DNA from: Pseudomonadota bacterium
GTDB lineage: Bacteria > Pseudomonadota > Alphaproteobacteria > Rhizobiales > Beijerinckiaceae
Length of the DNA stretch: 15,006 bases
Direction of reading: 5' to 3'
Assembly: GCA_023452965.1 (NCBI GenBank)
Contig: JAEXUU010000558.1
Span: 1 to 15,006, forward strand
The notes beneath the pieces are model-generated. The model was not told the origin of the DNA. It saw only the letters and a list, made by a program, of their open reading frames with translations, and ran no database searches. Below are positions 6,040-12,742 of the stretch, in pieces. Position numbers and translations under genes: made by a program. The stretch's first letter is position 1. Each line of letters starts with the position of its first letter.

Positions 6040-6741
6040 ATGACGAGCGCGACCAGCCCTGAGAAGACCATGACGCTGCATCGCGTCACGACCACCGGCC
6101 GGGTCGTCGACCTCTTGCGCGAGCAGATCCTGTCCGGGGCCCTGCCGGAAGCATCGCTGCTGCGGCAGGAGAAGCTGGCGGCGGAGTTCGGCGTCAGCCG
6201 CGTTCCGATCCGCGAGGCGCTGCACCAGCTCGAGGCCGAAGGGCTGGTGACCATGCAATCCCACAAGGGCGCGGTCGTCTCCAGCCTGTCGATCGACGAT
6301 CTCGAGGAGGTCTACGAAATCCGGGCCCGGCTCGAGACCTGGCTGCTCGAACAGTCCATGCCGCTGCTCTCCGAGCAGCACTACCAGAAGGCCGAGGCGC
6401 TATTCGCCCAGATGGTCGAAGACCGGCGCGACGAGAACTGGTCGAACCTCAACTGGGATTTTCACGCGACGCTCTACGCGCCGGCCAACCGGCCCCAGAC
6501 CCTGGCGCTGGTGCGCAAGCTCTACCTCAACGCCTATCGGCATTTTCCGCTGCCGATCAGGCTGACCGGCTCGCGCGAGAAGATGAACCGCGAGCACCGC
6601 ATCCTGCTCGACCTCTGCCGGCAGGGCGACGTCGCCCGCGCGACGGAGCATCTGGAGCAGCACATCCTGATGGGCGCCCGCCACCTGATCAGCCGGCTGA
6701 AGGCGCTGCGGCGGCAGGAGGGCGACGCCGGCCGCGCTTGA
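6040..6741 (+). CDS. GntR-family transcriptional regulator, FadR/FCD subfamily
   Basis: This 233-residue regulator has an N-terminal winged helix-turn-helix at about residues 17-80 (GRVVDLLREQILSG, then LAAEFGVSRVPIREALHQLEAEGLV). An all-helical FCD effector domain lies at about 86-220. H142 (in NWDFHATLY), H186 (NREHRILLD) and H208 (LEQHI) match the three histidines that bind metal and often ligand carboxylates in FCD domains. The ligand is therefore likely to be an organic or amino acid. ATG 6040 was chosen over an upstream TTG at 5971, but its ribosome site is weak. ATG 6070 is also possible and would keep the whole DNA-binding domain. The gene is divergent from the asparaginase operon, and two palindromes in the gap fit autoregulation and repression of that operon. 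Confidence 0.9.
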   Translation: MTSATSPEKTMTLHRVTTTGRVVDLLREQILSGALPEASLLRQEKLAAEFGVSRVPIREALHQLEAEGLVTMQSHKGAVVSSLSIDDLEEVYEIRARLETWLLEQSMPLLSEQHYQKAEALFAQMVEDRRDENWSNLNWDFHATLYAPANRPQTLALVRKLYLNAYRHFPLPIRLTGSREKMNREHRILLDLCRQGDVARATEHLEQHILMGARHLISRLKALRRQEGDAGRA

Positions 6742-6753
6742 ACGCGCCAGCCG

Positions 6754-7845
6754 CTACACCACCACCGTGATGGTCTCGGCCGCGCGCGTCAGCCCGGTAT
6801 AGAGCCAGCGCGCCCGGTGCTCGCGGAAGGCGTAGGCCTCGTCGAAGAGCACGACATCGTCCCATTGCGAGCCCTGCGCCTTGTGGACCGTGAGCGCGTA
6901 GCCGAAGGTGAATTCGTCGGTGTGGCGCCGCAGTTCCCAGGGCACTTCTTCCTCGGTACCGTCGAAGAAGTTCGGTAGCACCGAGACTTTCACCGGCTTG
7001 CCGCCGGTATCGTCCTCCGGCGTCACGCGCATGGTGACGAGGCCCTTCTTCGAGGTCTTCAGCTCCTGCACGATCCAGGCGCCGCCATTGAGCAACCCCT
7101 TGCTCTTGTCGTTGCGCAGGCAGACCAGCTTCTCGCCCACGACAGGCACGTTCGAGCTGTGCCCCATCAGCTGCCGCATCCGGGCATTGTAGCCCCGGCG
7201 CGTCTTGTTCAGGCCGACCAGCACCTGCCCGGCCGAGAGCACGATCTCGGGCGTGATCTGATCGCGCCGGATCACCCGGCTCTCGCCGTATTCTCCGACC
7301 TCGAGCCGCCCGCCCTCGCGCACGATCATCGACATCCGCACGATCGGGTTGTCGGCCGCCTGGCGGTGCACCTCGGTCAGCATGATGTCCGGCTCATGCT
7401 CCGTGAAGAAGCCGCCGCCCTTGACCGGCGGCAGCTGCGCCGGATCGCCTAGGACCAGCACTTTCGTGCCGAAGGAGAGCAGGTCTCGGCCGAGTTCCTC
7501 GTCGACCATCGAGCATTCGTCGATGATGATCAGCTTGGCCTTGGCCGCGACGCTCTCGCGATTGAGCACGAAGGTCGGGCTCTCCTCGTCGACCCCGCGC
7601 GAGCGATAGATCAGCGAATGGATGGTCTGCGCGCCCTCGCAGCCCTTGTTGCGCAGCACGAGGGCCGCCTTGCCGGTGAAGGCAGCGAAGACGACGGTGC
7701 CGTCGACATCCTCGGCGATATGCCGGGCGAGCGTCGTCTTGCCGGTGCCGGCATACCCGAACAGGCGGAAGAGCTGCGGCGAGCCGCCCTTCAGCCAGTC
7801 GGCGACGGCACGGAGCGCGTCGTCCTGCTGCGGCGACCAGTTCAT
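6754..7845 (-). CDS. RecD/Dda-like SF1 ATP-dependent DNA helicase
   Basis: This superfamily 1B helicase has 363 residues from ATG 7845. Motifs appear in order: Walker A GYAGTGKTT (30-38), Walker B LIIIDECSMVD (105-115), motif III GDPAQLPPV (133-141), the arginine of TEVHRQ (157-162), motif V TVHKAQGSQWD (319-329) and motif VI YTGLTRA (349-355). It is the size of a compact RecD2/Dda-type 5'-3' helicase without the RecD2 N-terminal extension, so it is probably a stand-alone repair or replication-fork enzyme. The start is uncertain. ATG 7845 gives the usual NWSPQQDDAL beginning but has no clear ribosome site. A GTG at 7917 overlaps the stop of the upstream chemoreceptor gene (GTGA) and would add 24 residues. 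The 3' end lies 12 bases from the convergent gntR. Confidence 0.88.
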   Translation of the reverse strand: MNWSPQQDDALRAVADWLKGGSPQLFRLFGYAGTGKTTLARHIAEDVDGTVVFAAFTGKAALVLRNKGCEGAQTIHSLIYRSRGVDEESPTFVLNRESVAAKAKLIIIDECSMVDEELGRDLLSFGTKVLVLGDPAQLPPVKGGGFFTEHEPDIMLTEVHRQAADNPIVRMSMIVREGGRLEVGEYGESRVIRRDQITPEIVLSAGQVLVGLNKTRRGYNARMRQLMGHSSNVPVVGEKLVCLRNDKSKGLLNGGAWIVQELKTSKKGLVTMRVTPEDDTGGKPVKVSVLPNFFDGTEEEVPWELRRHTDEFTFGYALTVHKAQGSQWDDVVLFDEAYAFREHRARWLYTGLTRAAETITVVV

Positions 7846-7913
7846 CGTGGGAAGCGTTCTGTTGCGGGCATGGCGCACATGGCCGCGAGTCGCAGGCTTA
7901 CGGCAAGTGCCGA

Positions 7914-9590
7914 TCACGCAGAGCGCAGGCGCCGCGCGAACTGGTTCGCCTCGACCTGAAGCGAGCCGATGCGCTCGTCCAGCCGTTTTGCGCCGCTCGC
8001 ACCCTGCTCGGCGCGGCTAACGCTGAGGGAGTTGGCCTCGACGATCGTCGTCATCGCCTCGACGCCGGCGCGCGTCACCTCAGAGATGCGGGCGATGGTC
8101 TCGCCGAGATTCTGCAGCAGGCCGCTATGCGAGGCGACCATGCTGGAAATCTCGGTGCTGGTCTGCTCGACCGCGCCGACGCGCGTGACGATGCCGGAAA
8201 TCGCGGTCGCCGCCTGGGACAGGGCCTCGTCGACCGCCGCGATGCGCGCCGCAACCTGGGCCGGGGCGTCCGCCGTCTGCGCCGCCAGCGCCTTGACCTC
8301 GCCCGCCACCACGGCGAAGCCCCGGCCATGCGCGCCGGCCCGTGCCGCCTCGATCGTGGCGTTCAGCGCCAGGAGGTTGGTCTGACGTGCGATCGCCTCG
8401 ATCAGCGCGACGACATCGCGGATCTGCCCGGCATTGTCGGTCAGTCGGCCGACCAGGCTCGCCGTGCCGGCAGCGTCGCGCGTCGCTTCGGTCGCCGTCT
8501 GCGAGACGCGCCGGACCTCGTGGTTGATCTGCTCGACCACATCCTCGAGCCGCAGGGCAGCGTCCGAGATCCGGTTCGCCTCCTCGGCCGCGTCGATCAC
8601 CGCCCCGGCAGCGGCGCCGCCGCTCTGCGAGATCTGCTCGGCCTGGACGGCGGAATCGCCGAGTGCCGCGCGCAGGCCCTCGCTCAACCCGGCAATGTCG
8701 GCGAGCAGACTGCCGATCCGTGTCTCGAACTCCTCGGCGATGCGGTGCAGCTCCTCGGTGCGGCGCGCCTGATGCGCCTGCGCCTGCTCCGCCTCGGCAT
8801 CGCGCGTCACCAGCGTGGCGCGCGCCTCGCTCAGCGTCCGCACCGTGCGGGCGAGTTCGCCGATCTCGTCGCGCCGGCGCCGATGCGGCACCTCGATGAC
8901 ATGGTCGCTGGCCATGGTCGCGTCGATCGCCGCCATCAGCTCGCGCAGCGGCCGGGTCAGATGGGCCCGCAGCAGGGCGATGGCGAGCGCCCCGCCGCCG
9001 AGCAGCAGGCCGACGGCGATCAGGATAACCCGCTGCCTGACCTGTTGCGCCAGCGCCTCGGCGCGCGAGGCCGCCTGCCCCGCCTGCCGGTCGAGATCGT
9101 CGCGGATCGTTGCGGTGACGCTGATGATCTCGCGGACATTGTCCCTCGCCGCGTCCGCCGTCGCCTCGATCAGCGCTGCCTTGGCCGAGACGCGACGACC
9201 GATGTCGACGATGTCGCGCTGGAAATCGATGAAGGTCCGGATCCGCGCATCGAGCGTCGGATGGGCCTGCAGCAGCGCAGGCGGCAGGGCCGAAATCAGG
9301 CTGGCACGGGCGGCGTCGACCAGCTCGACGGCCGCGTCGAGCGTATCGATCGCCTCCTCGACCTGCTTCGGGCCGGCGCCGTCATCGAACCGGCTCAGCA
9401 GGGAGGCCTGCGCCACCCGGCTCGACAGCAGCGAGGCGCGGTTGGCGAGCTGGAGGCCGCTGAAGGCTTCGCGATCGATCTGATGCACCGAAGCGAGGCC
9501 GCCCAGCGCGCTCGCCAGCCCCAGGGCGGCCGCGATTCCGAACAGGGCGAAGAGCAAGGTGATCTTCGCCGTCAAACCGAACCGCCGCAT
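7914..9590 (-). CDS. Methyl-accepting chemotaxis protein
   Basis: This transmembrane chemoreceptor has 558 residues. TM1 is at about 9-31, a mostly helical periplasmic sensor spans about 32-186, TM2 is at about 187-207, a HAMP domain at 208-262, and the cytoplasmic signalling domain runs from about 290 to 550. The conserved hairpin tip that contacts CheA and CheW is [20 protein letters not shown] (400-419), then [11 protein letters not shown] (422-432). The sensor looks like a four-helix-bundle type without cysteines. The C-terminus (FARRLRSA) lacks the NWETF-like pentapeptide used to tether CheR. Proline 443, just after the tip, is unusual in this coiled coil. The ATG is preceded by GAGG at a five-base spacing. 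No other chemotaxis gene is nearby, and the ligand is unknown. Confidence 0.95.
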   Translation of the reverse strand: MRRFGLTAKITLLFALFGIAAALGLASALGGLASVHQIDREAFSGLQLANRASLLSSRVAQASLLSRFDDGAGPKQVEEAIDTLDAAVELVDAARASLISALPPALLQAHPTLDARIRTFIDFQRDIVDIGRRVSAKAALIEATADAARDNVREIISVTATIRDDLDRQAGQAASRAEALAQQVRQRVILIAVGLLLGGGALAIALLRAHLTRPLRELMAAIDATMASDHVIEVPHRRRRDEIGELARTVRTLSEARATLVTRDAEAEQAQAHQARRTEELHRIAEEFETRIGSLLADIAGLSEGLRAALGDSAVQAEQISQSGGAAAGAVIDAAEEANRISDAALRLEDVVEQINHEVRRVSQTATEATRDAAGTASLVGRLTDNAGQIRDVVALIEAIARQTNLLALNATIEAARAGAHGRGFAVVAGEVKALAAQTADAPAQVAARIAAVDEALSQAATAISGIVTRVGAVEQTSTEISSMVASHSGLLQNLGETIARISEVTRAGVEAMTTIVEANSLSVSRAEQGASGAKRLDERIGSLQVEANQFARRLRSA

Positions 9591-9612
9591 CCCGCCTCAC
9601 CGTCATGCCCAA

Positions 9613-9634
9613 CGCGGCTCTTCTCGCAGCCGCG
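9613..9634. repeat. Hairpin in the leader of the chemoreceptor gene
   Basis: CGCGGCT (9613-9619) pairs perfectly with AGCCGCG (9628-9634) around eight bases. It lies about 25-45 bases upstream of the chemoreceptor ATG on the minus strand, in its leader, and follows dapB at a distance. There is no U-tract. The rest of the 9591-9713 gap is unusually AT-rich at 9660-9700, where the promoter probably lies, but I could not define it. Confidence 0.3.
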
Positions 9635-9713
9635 AACGAACAGATCCTTAATGAAGCCAGCTAAGTATTTGAAAGAACGATATTTTTCTAAAATCGACGG
9701 GATTGGTGGCAGT

Positions 9714-10517
9714 TCATACCATCAGGCTGTCGAGCCCACGGCGCAGGCCGATTTGCTCGCCGACTCGACGCGCCGCCAGCAAGGTGCCGCCGACATAGGG
9801 CGCTGCCGAGGTGCCGGCATCATGCCTGATCACCAGCCGCTCATCGGCGAGGCCGAACACCGCCTCGCAGGAAAGCACGAAGCCTGGCATGCGCAGCGAA
9901 TGCACCTGCACCGGATGCGGCGCACCGATTGCGCCGCCGCGCGTCTCGCGCACGCCCCCGAGTTCGGAAACCGGCAGCGAGGTCGCGGCCATGCGCTCGG
10001 CGGCGAGCGTCTCGGCCAGCTCGAAACCGGTACCCGAGGGCGTGTCGGGCTTGGAAGGCGAGGCATAGTCGATGATCTCGACATCCGGCACGTATTTCAC
10101 CGCCTCGCGGGCGAAGCGCCGCAGCAGGGTCGCGGTGATCGAGAAGTTTCCGGCGGCGAGCACGCCGACGCCGGCATTCTCCGCCGCTTCGGCGATCTCG
10201 GCATAGTCCTCGCCGGACATGCCGGAAGCGCCGACCACGACATGCCGCCCCGCCGCGATGGCGGCGAGCACATTGCCCTTCACGCTGTCCGGCTTGGTGT
10301 AGTCGATCAGCACGTCGCTCGGCACGCCAAGCGCCTCGGCGACCGTCGCGAAGACCGGCAGCCCGTTCGCCGGAAGCTCGGCTGCCTCGCCGAGATCGCG
10401 CCCCGCCGCCTGGCGCGAGACACCCGCGACCAGTTCGAGATCGGGCGCAGCCGTGATTGCGGCGACGAGCGCCTTGCCGACCCAGCCGGTGCAGCCGGCG
10501 AGCGTGATGCGGATCAT
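9714..10517 (-). CDS. dapB: DapB-like reductase with a non-canonical active site
   Basis: This 267-residue protein has the two-domain DapB fold: an N-terminal NAD(P) fold with LAGCTGWVGKAL (6-17, GxxGxxG), the loop GASGMSGED (96-104) in place of the usual GTTG, and a C-terminal substrate domain. The C-terminal part (VQVHSLRMPGFV and RLVIRHDA, then LLAARRVGEQIGLRRGLDSLM) closely follows actinobacterial DapB. However, the catalytic segment that normally reads HHxHK-x-D-x-PSGT here reads ASPSK-P-D-T-PSGT (152-163). The lysine (K156) and PSGT remain, but all three histidines are replaced by A152, S153 and S155. True DapB makes tetrahydrodipicolinate for lysine and diaminopimelate. This protein may be a paralogue reducing another substrate. 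Start ATG 10517 has GAGGAG upstream. The neighbours give no lysine-pathway context. Confidence 0.75.
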   Translation of the reverse strand: MIRITLAGCTGWVGKALVAAITAAPDLELVAGVSRQAAGRDLGEAAELPANGLPVFATVAEALGVPSDVLIDYTKPDSVKGNVLAAIAAGRHVVVGASGMSGEDYAEIAEAAENAGVGVLAAGNFSITATLLRRFAREAVKYVPDVEIIDYASPSKPDTPSGTGFELAETLAAERMAATSLPVSELGGVRETRGGAIGAPHPVQVHSLRMPGFVLSCEAVFGLADERLVIRHDAGTSAAPYVGGTLLAARRVGEQIGLRRGLDSLMV

Positions 10518-10588
10518 GGGCGGCTCCTCGCAGGATTGGAAACGAGCCAGAATTAGGCGAGCGCCCCGGCAAGGTCCATTGGCGCCGA

Positions 10589-10605
10589 CCAGAGGAAGGC
10601 TCTGG
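10589..10605 (-). terminator. Small hairpin directly after the GNAT stop codon
   Basis: CCAGAG (10589-10594) and CTCTGG (10600-10605) form a six-bp stem with a five-base loop, abutting the acetyltransferase stop codon. There is no U-tract. It could be a weak terminator or attenuator between this gene and dapB, 88 bases downstream. Confidence 0.3.
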
Positions 10606-11190
10606 CTAGAGCACGAGCCGCATCAGCGGTCGCCCCTCCTTGTGGCGCGCGACCTCCGCGAAACCGGCGCGCCGGAACACGCTTTCGGGCCCGACATAGA
10701 GCCCCTCGCCGCTGCGCTTCGTATCGTTCGCCATCGGCGCGGCTTCGAGCAGCCGGGCGCCGCTGCGGCGCGCAAAGTCGATGCCGCCGTCGAGCAACAC
10801 GCCGGTGACGCCCTGGCCGCGAAAGCCCTTGCCTACGAAGAAGCAGGACGCCGCCCAGTTGCGCTCGTCCTGCGCCGGGGCGTCAGGTAACGGCGTCGAG
10901 GCACGGCGCGGGTTGTTCCATTCGGGCACATGTGCCCGCGGGCCGATCTGCAGCCAACCGACCGGGACGTCGCCAAGGAACGCGAGCACGCCGGGCGGCG
11001 GCCCCTCCTTGACGCGCTGTTCGAACAATTGCCGTGCGCCCTCGCCGAGCAAGGGCTTCCGCAGCTTCGGCGCCATGCGGAAATGATTGCACCAGCAGCC
11101 ATAGCAGGGCCCCTGCGGCCCGAAGAGATCCTCCAGCGCCGGCCAATGCTCCGGCGTGAGCGGGACGACCTGAAACCCGGTGCTCGCCAC
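10606..11190 (-). CDS. GNAT-family N-acetyltransferase
   Basis: This acetyl-CoA-dependent transferase has 194 residues from the GTG at 11190. The core is recognisable from PVGWLQIGPR (76-85), NWAASCFFVGKGFRGQGVTGVLL (111-133, with the CoA pyrophosphate loop RGQGVTG at 124-130) and GPESVFRRAGFAEVAR near the end. An N-terminal GPCYGCWCNHFRM segment (27-39), with a CWC pair, is a feature of a common uncharacterised GNAT group. The GTG start was chosen because GGGGAG (11203-11198) lies seven bases upstream. The longer frame from 11292 would overlap the start of the divergent exporter gene and adds residues of low complexity. The substrate is unknown. The divergent arrangement with a LysE-type exporter hints at, but does not prove, an amino-acid or amine substrate. 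Confidence 0.8.
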   Translation of the reverse strand: MASTGFQVVPLTPEHWPALEDLFGPQGPCYGCWCNHFRMAPKLRKPLLGEGARQLFEQRVKEGPPPGVLAFLGDVPVGWLQIGPRAHVPEWNNPRRASTPLPDAPAQDERNWAASCFFVGKGFRGQGVTGVLLDGGIDFARRSGARLLEAAPMANDTKRSGEGLYVGPESVFRRAGFAEVARHKEGRPLMRLVL

Positions 11191-11285
11191 GCGCTTTCTC
11201 CCCTCTCTCGACAGGCTTCCGCAAACAGGCGAGGAATGGAGCGTCGCCTCCAAGGCGGCCGCCAAGCCCTCGGGAGGCTTCCTCG

Positions 11286-11903
11286 ATGTCACTCGAACTC
11301 TTCGCCGCCTATCTCCTCGCCTGCCTGGTCATCATCATCGTGCCCGGGCCGACCGTGACGCTGATCATCGCCAACAGCCTCCGGCATGGTAGCCGCGCCG
11401 GGCTTCTCAACATGGCAGGAACGCAGGCCGGCCTCGCGATCATGATAGCGATCGTCGGCATCGGCCTGAGTTCTGTGATCGCGGCGATGGGCCACTGGTT
11501 CGACTGGGTGCGGCTCGCCGGTGCCGCCTATCTGATCTGGCTGGGATGGAAGATGTACCGCAGCGCCGGCGAGGCCGCCGAAGGTGCGGCCGAAGCGCGC
11601 CCACCGCGCGGCGGCTTCTTCCTGCAGGGCTTGCTGGTCGCGCTGAGCAACCCGAAGACCCTGCTCTTCTTCGGCGCCTTCTTCCCGCAATTCCTCGATC
11701 CGACGCGCGACTACGCCACACAGATCGCGATCATGGGCGCGACCACGATGCTGTTCGCGGCGGTCAGCGACGGCGCCTATGCCGTGCTTTCCGGCCGAGC
11801 CGGCCGCTTCCTGTCACAGCGGCGCGTGCGCCTACTCTCCAGGTTCAGCGGCGGCTTCCTGATCGGCGGCGGGCTCTGGCTCGCCTCGACCCGCAGCAAC
11901 TGA
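11286..11903 (+). CDS. LysE/RhtB-family amino-acid exporter
   Basis: This inner-membrane efflux protein of 205 residues is the usual size for the LysE/RhtB family, which exports amino acids such as homoserine, threonine, lysine or arginine. Conserved features are PGPTVT (20-25) at the end of helix 1, the loop RHGSRAGLLNMAG (33-45), YLIWLGWKM (82-90), and NPKTLLFFGAFFPQF (122-136), followed by two further hydrophobic segments. Six helices are expected. The ATG has GGGAGG nine bases upstream. The gene is divergent from the acetyltransferase across 95 bases and converges on the SDR gene with only 16 bases between stops. No LysG-like regulator is adjacent. Substrate not determinable. Confidence 0.92.
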   Translation: MSLELFAAYLLACLVIIIVPGPTVTLIIANSLRHGSRAGLLNMAGTQAGLAIMIAIVGIGLSSVIAAMGHWFDWVRLAGAAYLIWLGWKMYRSAGEAAEGAAEARPPRGGFFLQGLLVALSNPKTLLFFGAFFPQFLDPTRDYATQIAIMGATTMLFAAVSDGAYAVLSGRAGRFLSQRRVRLLSRFSGGFLIGGGLWLASTRSN

Positions 11904-11919
11904 TATCCAGCGGCACCGT

Positions 11920-12615
11920 CTACCAGGGGATCGTCTCGCCCTTCCAGGTCCGGAAGCTGTTGGTCTCGGCCATGCCGGAGGCGTCGATGGTCTCGATCAG
12001 ACCGGCGGCGCTCTCGGTCGCCGGAATATCGGCCCCACCGCCGCCCATGTCGGTCTGCACCCATCCGGGATGGAACAGCAGCACCGCGATCTCGCTCGCG
12101 CGCACCGCATTGCCGAAGGCGACCATCACCATGTTCACCGCGGTCTTCGAGGATCGATAGGCGATGGCGCCGGACGGATTGCCGCCGAGCGAGCCCATCC
12201 GACTGGAGATCGTCGCAATCTTACGGCCGCTGCCCGCCTCGATATTGGGCAGGAAGGCCTGCGCCACCCGCAACGGCGCATAGACATTGACCTCGAAGAC
12301 CTCGCGCCAGGCGTCGAAATCCATCTCGAAGGCCGATTGGCGGTCGCGCGGGCCATAGAGCCCGGCATTGTTGACGAGGACGTCGAGCGGCCGCCCGGCG
12401 AGCGCCCGCTTGGCAGCGGCGACGCTCTCGTCGGAGGTCACGTCGAGCTCGAGCGGGGTCAGCTCCCCGACATGCACGCCCGCGAGCTCGGCCAGCGCCC
12501 CACCCCAGGGATCGCGCGCCGCAGCGATCACATGATCGCCCCGTCGCAGCAATTCCATCGTCAGCGCGAGGCCGATGCCGCGATTGGCGCCGGTGATCAT
12601 CCAGGTCTGCGACAT
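11920..12615 (-). CDS. SDR-family oxidoreductase, C-factor (CsgA)-like
   Basis: This short-chain dehydrogenase/reductase of 231 residues is NAD(P)-dependent and cytoplasmic. It has TGANRGIG (8-15) for cofactor binding, NNAG (82-85), and the catalytic S138, Y153 and K157 (YRSSK). The C-terminal HPGWVQTDMGG and the overall length match the C-factor/CsgA-like group. Members of that group are annotated only loosely, and the natural substrate here is unknown. ATG 12615 was chosen because AAGGAG lies eight bases upstream and TGANRGIG follows at the normal distance. A frame extending to 12684 would run into the palindromic repeat and is rejected. The gene is downstream of the 5-oxoprolinase gene on the same strand, separated by 127 bases that contain the repeat. 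Confidence 0.92.
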   Translation of the reverse strand: MSQTWMITGANRGIGLALTMELLRRGDHVIAAARDPWGGALAELAGVHVGELTPLELDVTSDESVAAAKRALAGRPLDVLVNNAGLYGPRDRQSAFEMDFDAWREVFEVNVYAPLRVAQAFLPNIEAGSGRKIATISSRMGSLGGNPSGAIAYRSSKTAVNMVMVAFGNAVRASEIAVLLFHPGWVQTDMGGGGADIPATESAAGLIETIDASGMAETNSFRTWKGETIPW

Positions 12616-12638
12616 GCTCAGGTCTCCTTGGCGCAAGC

Positions 12639-12724
12639 GTCCTTGCGAGGAGACTTCAGCCGACGAGGCAATCCAAGGGGACAAAGCGCAATCCCGGATT
12701 GCTTCGCCGCACTCGCAGTGACGA
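12639..12724. repeat. Palindromic intergenic repeat, probably dispersed
   Basis: The two ends of this element are imperfect reverse complements. The left arm contains TTGCGAG (12643-12649) and GCAATCC (12668-12674). The right arm contains GGATTGC (12696-12702) and CTCGCA (12712-12717). A further GCAATCC at 12688-12694 sits one base from the inverted copy. Elements with TTGCGAG, GCAATCC and GGATTGC in this order are familiar as multicopy palindromes in genomes of Hyphomicrobiales. The transcript would form a long hairpin between the 5-oxoprolinase and SDR genes. Copy number cannot be seen here. Confidence 0.6.
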
Positions 12725-12742
12725 CAGGCGAAGAGCTATGTC

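Noticed and set aside
8127..10556. A very long plus-strand open frame of about 809 codons
   Set aside because: It runs antisense through the chemoreceptor and dapB-like genes, both of which have full domain signatures. Its translation is rich in Arg, Gly, Asp and Leu with no family motif, as expected for an antisense frame in GC-rich DNA.
11191..11292. An N-terminal extension of the acetyltransferase to 11292
   Set aside because: It would overlap the divergent exporter start and lacks conserved residues, whereas GTG 11190 has a strong ribosome site.
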